Part shown: positions 1 through 5,722 of the stretch, piece after piece
Numbering within the stretch: the stretch's first letter is position 1
Layout of the letters: each line of letters begins with the position of its first letter
NCBI GenBank assembly: GCA_913062745.1
Contig: CAJXXJ010000259.1
Location: forward strand, 1 to 5,931
DNA: 5,931 nucleotides
Source: an uncultured Phaeodactylibacter sp.
GTDB taxonomy: Bacteria > Bacteroidota > Bacteroidia > Chitinophagales > Saprospiraceae
Direction: 5' to 3'
Made by a program: the position numbers and the translations under genes
The notes under the pieces: model-generated
Told to the model about the DNA's origin: nothing
Databases searched by the model: none
The model's input: the letters and a program-made list of their open reading frames with translations, nothing else

Positions 1-272
1 ACATCATCCACCAGCTGAAAATCTTCGAAGCCGATGGCCTCCAGGATGGCGGCTTTGTGGGTTTCGAAAATCTCGTGCTCGCAGTTCATCAGGTAATAGG
101 ACGGCATATGCATGATATCCTGAAACAGTTTGTCGCCACGGTCATCGTAAAAGTATTTGGATGGCAGCTTCTTGGGGCTCTGCTTCAATCCGTCCAGCAC
201 ATCCTGTGCAAAGGCGGAGTTGATGGAATAGATGGTTTCCTGCTCAACGGGTAACGGGCTGGTCTTGATCAT
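1..272 (-). CDS. egtD: EgtD, L-histidine N-alpha-methyltransferase (N-terminal part)
   Basis: The first 90 residues of a SAM-dependent methyltransferase that converts histidine to hercynine (N-alpha-trimethylhistidine), the first step of ergothioneine synthesis. The rest lies beyond the left window edge. The start MIKTSPLPVEQ is followed by the family's N-terminal block: LPSKYFYDDRGDKLF (residues 36-50) and MPSYYLMNCEHEIF (56-69). The PxYY segment corresponds to the region that in mycobacterial EgtD supplies a tyrosine to the histidine pocket. The SAM-binding motifs would be further downstream and cannot be checked. The ATG is the natural start because the family homology begins shortly after it. 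It has no Shine-Dalgarno sequence; TATTTAC lies 4 bases upstream, as it does before egtB. The gene lies 78 bases downstream of egtB in the same direction, with a stable hairpin between them. The neighbouring egtB makes the assignment firm. Confidence 0.93.
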   Translation of the reverse strand, partial: MIKTSPLPVEQETIYSINSAFAQDVLDGLKQSPKKLPSKYFYDDRGDKLFQDIMHMPSYYLMNCEHEIFETHKAAILEAIGFEDFQLVDD

Positions 273-293
273 CGAAGTAAATAGGGTTTTGAA

Positions 294-334
294 CAAAGGA
301 AGCAGAAGAGGGCTGCCTGCCTTCTTCTGCTTCC
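294..334 (-). terminator. Strong hairpin with short T-tract between egtB and egtD
   Basis: Bases 298-313 and 319-334 pair as a 16-base stem with one mismatch (310/322) around a 5-base loop (314-318). Read on the minus strand, the stem is followed directly by TTTGTT. It could be a leaky intrinsic terminator or attenuator that gives less egtD than egtB mRNA, or a stem that stabilises the 3' end of egtB mRNA after processing. The T-tract is short and interrupted, so full termination is doubtful. No convincing separate egtD promoter is seen between the hairpin and the egtD start. Confidence 0.6.
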
Positions 335-350
335 CGGGTGAAAGGAATAT

Positions 351-1625
351 TTATTTCGCGAGGCGCAGGCCGGTGAATTGCCAGCGCTCCTGCGGATAGA
401 AAAAGTTGCGGTAGCTGATGCGCATGTGGCTGTGGGGGGTGGCACAGGAGCCGCCCCGCAGTACCATTTGGTTGACCATAAACTTGCCGTTGTACTCCCC
501 CAGTGCGCCTTTAAAGCGTGGGTAGTTCGGGTAGGGGAGATAGGCACTGCCGGTCCATTCCCAGGTATTGCCCAGCATCTGCCGGTCTTCGGCGGAAGCC
601 GGTGCTACCGGGTGGAAATTGCCGCTATCCACAAAGTTACTGCTTTCAGGCACGGTAGCGTGTTCCAGCCGGCAGGCAGCTTCCCACTCCTGCTCCGTTG
701 GCAGCCGCAGGCCTTTCCAGTTGGCGAACGCATCTGCTTCGTAGTAGTTGATGTGGGTAAGCGGGGCATTGGGGTCTACCTTTTTCAGGCCTGCCATCGT
801 ATAGTGCCACCATTCGCCGTCCTGTTCATACCAGTACAGCGGGGCTTTGTTGTTCGTTTCCTGCACCCAGCTCCAGCCGTCGTCCAGCCAGTAGCCAAAG
901 TGCTCGTAGCCGCCGGCTTCCATGAAGGCCATGTATTCGCCATTGGTGACCAGGCGGTTGGCGATGCCAAACTCATGCAGGTACACCTTGTGCTGGCTTT
1001 GCTCATTGTCCCAGCTGAAGTCGCTGCCCCTATAGCCGATATCGTAAAGGCCTTCCGGCACGGTGCGGAACTGCAGAGGGGCAGGCTCTGCTGCCGTCTT
1101 ATGCTTGGCAGGGGAGTACGCCTGATGCAGCGGGTTGTGCCCGAGAATATATTTGATGTCAGTAACGAGCAGTTCCTGATGTTGCTGTTCGTGTTGCAAG
1201 CCGACCTCAATCAGCCCGGCGAGCTCCTCCGGCAAGCTGTCGTCGGTAAGTTGCCCCAGCAGCCGCGCCAAATGGCGGTCTACATGCTCACGGTAAGCGA
1301 TCACTTCCTTCAGCGGCGGGCGGGTCAGGCTGCCGCGGCGGTCGCGCAGCAGGCGCGGGCCCTGGCTCTGGTAGTAGCTGTTGAAACAGAAATTGAAAGA
1401 GGGGTTGTAGAGCTCGTAGCCCGGTAGCTGCTCAGCCAGGATGAAGTTTTCAAAAAACCAACTCGTGTGCCCGAGGTGCCATTTCGGCGGGCTGACGAAG
1501 GGGACCGGCTGTGCTACGTAATCTTCTGTATTCAGGGGTTCGCAGAGTTTCAGGCTCTGTTGTCTGATCTGCTGATAGCGGCGAAGTAGCGCACTGGTGT
1601 TCTTAGCATTAGTACGAAGCGTCAT
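351..1625 (-). CDS. egtB: EgtB, hercynine oxygenase / ergothioneine sulfoxide synthase (probably type II)
   Basis: Non-haem iron enzyme of 424 residues that uses oxygen to couple hercynine with a thiol, forming the C-S bond of ergothioneine as a sulfoxide; cytosolic, no signal peptide. The N-terminal half is a DinB-like four-helix domain with the iron ligands: H53 in LGHTSWFFE, and H145 and H149 in the HxxxHxE motif HEQQHQE. The C-terminal half (about 190-424) is an FGE-sulfatase fold with LPTEQEWEAACR (308-319), GNTWEWTGSAY (352-362) and RGGSCATPHSHMRISYRNFF (390-409). FNSYY (81-85) resembles the segment with adjacent active-site tyrosines (Tyr93/Tyr94) of the Chloracidobacterium thermophilum enzyme. 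This suggests free cysteine as sulfur donor rather than gamma-glutamylcysteine. Length is normal for the family. The start ATG has no Shine-Dalgarno but TATTTAC 3 bases upstream. It lies 31 bases after the DUF427 gene and upstream of egtD, so the three probably form an operon. Confidence 0.95.
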   Translation of the reverse strand: MTLRTNAKNTSALLRRYQQIRQQSLKLCEPLNTEDYVAQPVPFVSPPKWHLGHTSWFFENFILAEQLPGYELYNPSFNFCFNSYYQSQGPRLLRDRRGSLTRPPLKEVIAYREHVDRHLARLLGQLTDDSLPEELAGLIEVGLQHEQQHQELLVTDIKYILGHNPLHQAYSPAKHKTAAEPAPLQFRTVPEGLYDIGYRGSDFSWDNEQSQHKVYLHEFGIANRLVTNGEYMAFMEAGGYEHFGYWLDDGWSWVQETNNKAPLYWYEQDGEWWHYTMAGLKKVDPNAPLTHINYYEADAFANWKGLRLPTEQEWEAACRLEHATVPESSNFVDSGNFHPVAPASAEDRQMLGNTWEWTGSAYLPYPNYPRFKGALGEYNGKFMVNQMVLRGGSCATPHSHMRISYRNFFYPQERWQFTGLRLAK

Positions 1626-1656
1626 ATTGTAAATACTAGGTGTATAATCGGATAAA

Positions 1657-1944
1657 TTATGCGTCGATGATGTCCACGCTCGGATAGAAAGCGACCCGGC
1701 CCTCTATGTGCTGAGCGGCTTCCTTTGGATTAGGATAGTACCAGGCAGCATCTTCCAGCTGCTCACCGCCTGCCTTTAGGTGGTAGTAAGCAGCAGTGCC
1801 CTTCCACGGGCAGACAGAGGTCGTGTTGCTTTTTTCAAAGTAATCCATATTGAGGCTGGAGGCAGGAAAGTAGTAATTGCCCTCCACCTCTTCCAGGTCG
1901 TTGCTTTGAGCGAGTGTTTGCCCGTTCCAGACGGCTTTTTTCAT
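1657..1944 (-). CDS. DUF427 domain protein, first gene of the egt operon
   Basis: A 95-residue single-domain protein of the DUF427 family (Pfam name NTP_transf_9, although no activity of this kind can be inferred here). The family signatures are clear: CPWKGTAAYY (45-54), DAAWYYPNP (65-73) and VAFYPS (84-89). It spans the complete domain with no signal peptide or membrane segment. C45, in the CPWKG motif, is the only cysteine. It ends 31 bases before egtB in the same direction, so it is probably cotranscribed with egtB and egtD. The biochemical role is unknown; a part in ergothioneine metabolism or thiol handling is inference from position only. The ATG starts directly at the conserved N-terminus (MKKAVWNGQ) and has no Shine-Dalgarno. 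Confidence 0.9.
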   Translation of the reverse strand: MKKAVWNGQTLAQSNDLEEVEGNYYFPASSLNMDYFEKSNTTSVCPWKGTAAYYHLKAGGEQLEDAAWYYPNPKEAAQHIEGRVAFYPSVDIIDA

Positions 1945-2088
1945 GGCAGGTGTGTGTTTAAAGGTGTAAGTACCGGCAGGAGCAGGGCCGGGGATATACC
2001 CGGGTGGCAGCTCCGTCAGTTGATATTTATGTCACAGTGTTGCGGTTTTCTCAGCCAGGGCGGCAAGCGTACGCTACCAGGTTTATTT

Positions 2089-2096
2089 CAAATATA
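2089..2096 (-). promoter_or_regulatory. Possible -7 box for the DUF427-egtB-egtD operon
   Basis: Read on the minus strand this is TATATTTG, an exact match to the Bacteroidota -7 consensus TAnnTTTG. It lies about 145 bases upstream of the DUF427 start and would give a leader of roughly 140 bases. A -33 TTG or TTTG at the expected spacing is not seen, so the call is weak. The leader holds one small GC hairpin (1988-1992 with 1999-2003) close to the start codon. Confidence 0.35.
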
Positions 2097-2249
2097 ACAG
2101 GAAAACTGCGCCCATGTTGAGGGCCGCGGCGATTGCTTTCTACCGGTTTTTGCAAATGTCCTGCTACGGCAGCGTGCTACTAAAAGAAGGAGTAGGGGAG
2201 GGCTTTTGTTGCCGGCTATGGTGCCGGGCAGGTATGAAAAGAAAAATAC

Positions 2250-2297
2250 TTGCAAAAACAAAGAAAGGCTTACCTTACTAGGATGGTAAACCTTTCT
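2250..2297 (-). terminator. Intrinsic terminator of the DUF5996-like gene
   Basis: AGAAAGG (2262-2268) pairs with 2291-2297 and TTACC (2270-2274) pairs with 2285-2289, leaving one mismatch and a 10-base loop. On the minus strand the stem is followed by TTGTTTTTG (2261 down to 2253), a usable U-tract. It begins about 30 bases after the stop codon of the gene at 2329-3216 and separates that gene from the egt operon. On the plus strand the tail CTCTTTCC is poorer. The rest of the interval 1945-2328 holds only the operon leader and putative promoter. Confidence 0.75.
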
Positions 2298-2328
2298 CTT
2301 TCCGTCTCGGGGAAATAATTCTTGTAAT

Positions 2329-3216
2329 TTAAGCTTTTACGGCTTCTTCTTCAAGTAATTCGAAGGAAGCTTTCAGGCCTTGTTTGAAAAAGTCCTCCGC
2401 CAGTTCGCATTGCTTCTCCGCGCTGTCGAGCTTGACCAGCTCTGAAACCGGAAGGATAGCTCCTTTCCAGTCTTCGGTTTTCCACTGTGCGTTCCCCGGA
2501 AGGGAGGGCAGCGTGTCGTATTTGATATTGCCGTCTTTTGCCCAGTGGCTGATGTAGAAGTAGTATTCTTCGCAGAGCCCGTTGGGAGGCGCAAGGCCTA
2601 CACCCACTGTTTTCATGGGGTTGCTTTGGTCGTCAAACTTGAGGTTGATCACACTTGCGGTGTCAAAGTGGTGGGGCCAGGTAGCTACCGGCGTAGCGTA
2701 TTCATAATCCTTTACGACCTGCTCCAGCAGGTGGGTGGCATTGTGGCGGTATCGGGCCAGCTCCTGATGCTCGTTGGGGGAGGTCATCATAAACGGGCCA
2801 CCCTCTTTGATCGGGTGGTCTGGCAGCTCGTAATGGTCGATCGGGTCTATTTCCTGCCCCTTCACGCCCAGTACACGAATCTGTGTGCGCACAAAGCTCA
2901 TAGCCGTGGTGCGGGTTTGGCCGTTTATATTGAATACGCCGTGTACTTTCTCATTTTCGTCAATGAGCATCAGCTTGAATGCGGTGTACCCCAGCGCCAT
3001 GCGTACCCGTCGTTTCAGGTTGACTTCCTGGCTGACCAGCGCTTTGAGGCTGGAAGACCAGTGCATGCTCGACTGAGAATCGTCTGATGATTCCGGCAGC
3101 AGGTTATGGGAAAACGCGGCTACGTACTGTGCCGCGTAGTGGAGCCTGCGGGAGGCTTCTTTAAGCTCTTTGGTTTCAGTAAGTGTTAATTGTTGCCAGT
3201 GGTCCTTTATTGTCAT
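2329..3216 (-). CDS. Hypothetical protein, DUF5996-like
   Basis: A 295-residue soluble protein of unknown function, without signal peptide or membrane helices. The order of features resembles DUF5996 proteins: a W..L helical start with LHYAAQ (25-30), an HWSSSLK segment (52-58), WPHHFDTASV (180-189), then a glycine/proline-rich GVGLAPPNGLCEEYYFYI stretch (205-222), AILPVSELV (253-261) and a C-terminal helix. The match is by eye and remote, so family membership is tentative. The open frame extends 14 codons further up to 3258. I chose the inner ATG because it is preceded by an A-rich run (AGAAAAAAACAACGA) typical of start regions in this phylum, and because the extra residues look basic and unstructured. 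It has its own terminator downstream and a 157-base gap upstream, so it is probably monocistronic. The conserved His-His-Asp cluster around 182-185 could be functional, which is speculation. Confidence 0.8.
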   Translation of the reverse strand: MTIKDHWQQLTLTETKELKEASRRLHYAAQYVAAFSHNLLPESSDDSQSSMHWSSSLKALVSQEVNLKRRVRMALGYTAFKLMLIDENEKVHGVFNINGQTRTTAMSFVRTQIRVLGVKGQEIDPIDHYELPDHPIKEGGPFMMTSPNEHQELARYRHNATHLLEQVVKDYEYATPVATWPHHFDTASVINLKFDDQSNPMKTVGVGLAPPNGLCEEYYFYISHWAKDGNIKYDTLPSLPGNAQWKTEDWKGAILPVSELVKLDSAEKQCELAEDFFKQGLKASFELLEEEAVKA

Positions 3217-3304
3217 TCGTTGTTTTTTTCTACCATTGGAACAGAGGACGCGCGGCATAGGTTTATAATTTTCACAGATATGCCCTTTCCCACGCCCGTT
3301 TTGT

Positions 3305-3335
3305 CAATATTCCGGAGATTTGCTCCTGTATATTG
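3305..3335. repeat. Inverted repeat between the two hypothetical genes
   Basis: CAATAT (3305-3310) and ATATTG (3330-3335) flank GGAG (3314-3317) and CTCC (3323-3326), forming an interrupted palindrome with a 5-base centre. It lies 89 bases upstream of the start at 3216 and about 40 bases past the stop at 3374. Neither strand shows a good T-tract directly after the stem, so it is a poor terminator. An operator or leader hairpin of the downstream gene is possible. No convincing -33/-7 pair was found in 3217-3373. Confidence 0.35.
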
Positions 3336-3373
3336 TATAAAAAAATGACAATAACAAATAAGTCTTTCACTAT

Positions 3374-4816
3374 TTATTCCTGCTGGCACTCCTCCAGCAG
3401 CCAGTAGCGGTTGATGACATTCTCTGTCTCATTGATTTTTGCCGAAAGGCTGTCCACTTCCTTTTCCAGCTCTTTGTTGCTGTAGGTGGAGGCATGGTGC
3501 TTGATCAGCACGAGCTTTTTGGCAAAGCGCAGAAAATTGGTGTAGCCCCGCTTTTGTTCTACGGTCATTTTACGGTTCCGGATCACGTAGATGCGGAATG
3601 TTTCAATCAGGGAGAGCAGGGCTTCTGTATCCTTCAGGGCATAGTAGGTGCGCAGGATAAGGAAGTTGGTGCTCAGGTGGTACTTGACATCTGTAAACTG
3701 CACCACGAGCAGAGCGGAAAGGGCCTCGTTGTACATACCTTTATTATAGTACAGGTTACCGAGGTTGTAATTGTAGGCATTTTCCCGGCGGTGCGGCGGC
3801 AGTTTGTCTTTGTATTTTTGCAAAAACGCTTCCGTCCATTCAAAAGCTTTGAGCCGGGCACCAAGCGTGGCGATATTTTTGTAGTCCCATTCCGATAGCA
3901 AGCCCTTGTCCAGCAGCAGCCCTTGCCGCAGCCCCTGTTTGTAAAGCTGGAACAGCTCCATCTGGAAGTCGCTGTGGCCGGCATTGATCATCATGATGCA
4001 GTAGTTGTAGGAAAAACCGTATAAGTCCCGCCCCTCTTGCTTGGAGAGCTGATCCATTTCATCCGCCAGCATCTTTTTCATGCGCTGATAGTAGTGCCGC
4101 TCGTTGGGTGTGGTCAGGCTTTTCAGCACCGTATAGTAAAGCACGATAGAGGTCTCCTCCCGGTAGATCTCCCAGTTGGCTTCCAGGTAGCCCATGAGCT
4201 CATCCAACATGCGAAACTCGTAGGTGGTATTCATCATGATGGAGTTGGCTGTGAGGTGGCAGCAGTTGCGCAGTTTTTCGACGATGTAGAAGTTGTCGAG
4301 TTCATCCAGCATATGCTGGAAGGTGTCCGTCTCTGCACGGTTGAAGTAGTGCCCGCTGTAGTAGCCCAGGGCGTGGTTCAGCCGGTAGTTGGTATAGTAG
4401 TACTCGCTGTTGTGCACCGGGTCCTTCTTCAGTTTTTTTTGCAGGTGTTTGCCCCGGTTGGTCATGATGTCGAACTGATGCGTGTCGAAGGCTTCCTCAA
4501 TGGTATAGAGCACTTCCAGATAGCGCTGTTTGCGGATGTACTCCATCGCCATAAACTGGTAGTACAGCTTTTTGAGGTAAGACATGACGTTGTAGAGCTG
4601 CTGTTCTTCGAACGCTTTGCCCGGAAAGAGTTTCTTGTACACTTTTTCCTTGGTCAGCCCCGAGGGGCGGCCGTCTACTTTCTTCAGCAGAAACTCCAGC
4701 AGCTCTTTGGTCTTTTGGTGTTGATTGAAATAGGGCGAGCATACAAACTGACGAAATTGCTCTCGGTCTTTCGCCGATAAATCTCGGATGTGCTCCGCAA
4801 GTTTGCTTTGATACAT
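3374..4816 (-). CDS. Hypothetical alpha-helical (TPR-like) protein with SPYFN N-terminus
   Basis: A 480-residue protein of unknown function, apparently cytosolic: no signal peptide and no hydrophobic helix. It starts with a block seen in many Bacteroidota proteins, an L..LS..DREQF..F..SPYFNQ pattern (residues 7-32, SPYFNQ at 27-32), followed by a leucine/lysine-rich segment that looks like a small helical domain. The remainder is predicted by eye as a helical repeat solenoid. One clear TPR-like unit is NAYNYNLGNLYYNKGMYNEA (346-365), with aromatic pairs recurring through the protein (YYYTNYRL, LYYTV, RTYYALKD). The C-terminus (445-480) is charged and possibly coiled-coil. Such solenoids usually bind proteins; no catalytic motif is seen. 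The ATG has no Shine-Dalgarno. A second ATG five bases upstream is out of frame. It is transcribed away from the non-coding 4817-5880 region. Confidence 0.85.
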   Translation of the reverse strand: MYQSKLAEHIRDLSAKDREQFRQFVCSPYFNQHQKTKELLEFLLKKVDGRPSGLTKEKVYKKLFPGKAFEEQQLYNVMSYLKKLYYQFMAMEYIRKQRYLEVLYTIEEAFDTHQFDIMTNRGKHLQKKLKKDPVHNSEYYYTNYRLNHALGYYSGHYFNRAETDTFQHMLDELDNFYIVEKLRNCCHLTANSIMMNTTYEFRMLDELMGYLEANWEIYREETSIVLYYTVLKSLTTPNERHYYQRMKKMLADEMDQLSKQEGRDLYGFSYNYCIMMINAGHSDFQMELFQLYKQGLRQGLLLDKGLLSEWDYKNIATLGARLKAFEWTEAFLQKYKDKLPPHRRENAYNYNLGNLYYNKGMYNEALSALLVVQFTDVKYHLSTNFLILRTYYALKDTEALLSLIETFRIYVIRNRKMTVEQKRGYTNFLRFAKKLVLIKHHASTYSNKELEKEVDSLSAKINETENVINRYWLLEECQQE

Positions 4817-4895
4817 GTCATGGGTGTTTTCGGGTACAGTTTCTAAAAATCGCTTTTAGGCTAATTTGTTGTTAGCCAGTGTGTTGTGCTGAAAG

Positions 4896-4965
4896 GGGGG
4901 TGGGTATTCGGTCAGAAATATACGAAAATGTACTTATTTGCAAGCTATTCGCGGCCGATATTTGT
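4896..4965 (+). promoter_or_regulatory. Promoter P1, paralogous to P2
   Basis: AAAATGTACTTA (4925-4936), 20 bases, then GATATTTGT (4957-4965). The last fits the Bacteroidota -7 box TAnnTTTG with one mismatch, and TTA at 4934-4936 stands where a -33 TTG would be. A G-rich block GGGGGTGG (4896-4903) lies upstream. The same three elements recur at P2 with the same 20-base spacing, which argues for function more than the consensus match does. Transcription would start near 4969. Confidence 0.6.
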
Positions 4966-4993
4966 GCTATCAATGAGACAAAAAGCAGTCAGG

Positions 4994-5023
4994 CAAAACT
5001 AGTAAACACGCGTCCTGCAAAAA
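4994..5023 (-). promoter_or_regulatory. Possible promoter of the 480-residue protein gene
   Basis: On the minus strand TAGTTTTG (5001 down to 4994) fits the -7 consensus TAnnTTTG. It is preceded at 16 bases by TTTTTG (5023 to 5018), a -33-like TTTG; the spacing is slightly short. Transcription would begin near 4987, giving a leader of about 170 bases that runs antisense to the start of the first proposed small RNA. Evidence is pattern only. Confidence 0.3.
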
Positions 5024-5199
5024 CCATACGAACACTCCGACTTAAACCTGGCTCTTTGGCTACTTTTTTTAAACCATTTTTTACAAATATCCTAATGAAC
5101 GATGCCCGCTGCCAACTCGGCAGAGGCCCTTAAGCTATTGGCCCCTCGCGGGCCGGAGTAAACCAGTCTGGAATTTTTGATCTCATGAACTAGCGAAAA

Positions 5200-5237
5200 G
5201 AAAGCGTTGCCGGCCTCCGGCAGCGCTTTTCTGCTTT
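5200..5237 (+). terminator. Intrinsic terminator of candidate RNA 1 (possibly bidirectional)
   Basis: Bases 5201-5213 pair with 5217-5229, a continuous 13-base-pair stem with one G-U pair and a 3-base loop, very GC-rich at the top. TTTTCTGCTTT follows on the plus strand. The minus strand also has a T-rich tail (TTTCTTTTCG), so it may also stop transcripts from the right. Confidence 0.85.
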
Positions 5238-5246
5238 ACAGGAATA

Positions 5247-5284
5247 CCTGTTGTCCCCCCAGGAAGGCACAGGCCGTTTTTTTG
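5247..5284 (+). terminator. Possible second, back-up terminator
   Basis: CCTGT (5247-5251) pairs with ACAGG (5269-5273), extended by three pairs after a one-base bulge (5253-5255 with 5266-5268). A run of seven T (5277-5283) begins 3 bases after the stem. It is weaker than the hairpin just upstream and would act as a back-up. The following stretch, 5285-5386, shows no further feature I can support. Confidence 0.4.
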
Positions 5285-5386
5285 CATAAAAATGAGTTTC
5301 AGCAGGGGGGTAACGGGGTGTTGAGTGCAGTTTCAATCCGATTGCTTTTAAATTAAAAAATTGACTATCAGAGTTTTACAAATAAC

Positions 5387-5458
5387 GGGGGCGGCATTTT
5401 GCATACAGTAAATGCTAAAAATGTACTTAGTTCCGCTTGGATTTTATGCGACATTTGT
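5387..5458 (+). promoter_or_regulatory. Promoter P2, paralogous to P1
   Basis: GGGGGCGG (5387-5394), AAAATGTACTTA (5418-5429), 20 bases, then GACATTTGT (5450-5458). The 12-base word is identical to that of P1, the spacing to the -7 box is the same, and the -7 box differs from P1 by one base. ATCAAT follows in both copies (4969-4974 and 5465-5470). Transcription would start near 5462. Confidence 0.6.
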
Positions 5459-5520
5459 AATGTGATCAATTAGCAACGGCTAAAGACACCAACAACAAGA
5501 CCACTAGCCTCTGAGCTGGT

Positions 5521-5656
5521 AACAAATCACAATCTCAACAAAAACCGCCCTTGACCGGGGCACTTTGACAAAAGCGGAGCAGTCTGGAATACTGCTTCGC
5601 TGCTGATGACAAATCATAATTACGGGTGTCGGTGCACTACTAACAAATTATAATCC
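5521..5656 (+). repeat. Three copies of an ACAAATNAYAAT word
   Basis: AACAAATCACAATC (5521-5534), GACAAATCATAATT (5608-5621) and AACAAATTATAATC (5642-5655). A decayed fourth copy, CAATTGTAATC (5699-5709), may follow. Spacing is irregular (87 and 34 bases between starts), so they are not a tandem array. They could be protein-binding sites on RNA 2 or on the DNA. Confidence 0.5.
5573..5601 (+). other. Stable hairpin with CTGGAAT loop inside candidate RNA 2
   Basis: AGCGGAGCAGT (5573-5583) pairs with ACTGCTTCGCT (5591-5601) over 11 positions with one G-U pair, leaving a 7-base loop CTGGAAT. No T-tract follows, so it is not a terminator. The loop and the left edge of the stem are the 11-base word shared with candidate RNA 1. 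Confidence 0.6.
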
Positions 5657-5722
5657 AACATCATCACCCACCGAAGCCTCGTAATTCCACGAATAATGCA
5701 ATTGTAATCTCATGAATTTTTA

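Larger units (their letters stand above)
4969..5237 (+). ncRNA. Candidate small RNA 1 (about 270 nt), tandem sibling of candidate RNA 2
   Basis: A stretch with no convincing protein gene, between P1 and a strong terminator. Local structure includes CTGCC (5109-5113) with GGCAG (5119-5123), and GGCCC (5140-5144) with GGGCC (5150-5154), followed by the terminator stem. It shares with RNA 2, in the same order, CAGTCTGGAAT (5164-5174) and ATCTCATGAA (5180-5189), the latter 11 bases before the terminator stem. One ACAAAT word (5083-5088) is like those repeated in RNA 2. I do not recognise it as tmRNA, RNase P RNA, SRP RNA or a tRNA. Tiny frames exist (a 9-codon one at 4973, a 12-codon one at 5098), so a leader peptide or short mRNA is not excluded. 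The ends are estimates from the promoter and terminator. Confidence 0.5.

Noticed and set aside
378..1427. A 349-codon open frame on the plus strand opposite egtB
   Set aside because: It is fully antisense to the well-supported egtB, shows no family motif, and is a codon-bias shadow. The same holds for the long plus-strand frames opposite the genes at 2329 and 3374.
2114..2281. A 55-codon plus-strand frame (MLRAAAIAFYRFLQ...) with an AGGA upstream
   Set aside because: It ends within the terminator of the opposite-strand gene, has no plus-strand promoter, and resembles no known small protein. Chance is likelier, although it cannot be excluded.
3217..3258. A 14-residue N-terminal extension of the DUF5996-like protein
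   Set aside because: The inner ATG has the A-rich leader expected of a start; the extension looks like translated leader.
4879..5133. An 84-codon frame starting with GTG
   Set aside because: It runs through promoter P1 and candidate RNA 1, has no recognisable domain, and has no start signal.
5330..5339. GTTTCAATCC, similar to the end of some CRISPR repeats
   Set aside because: It occurs once, with no repeat spacing and no cas gene.
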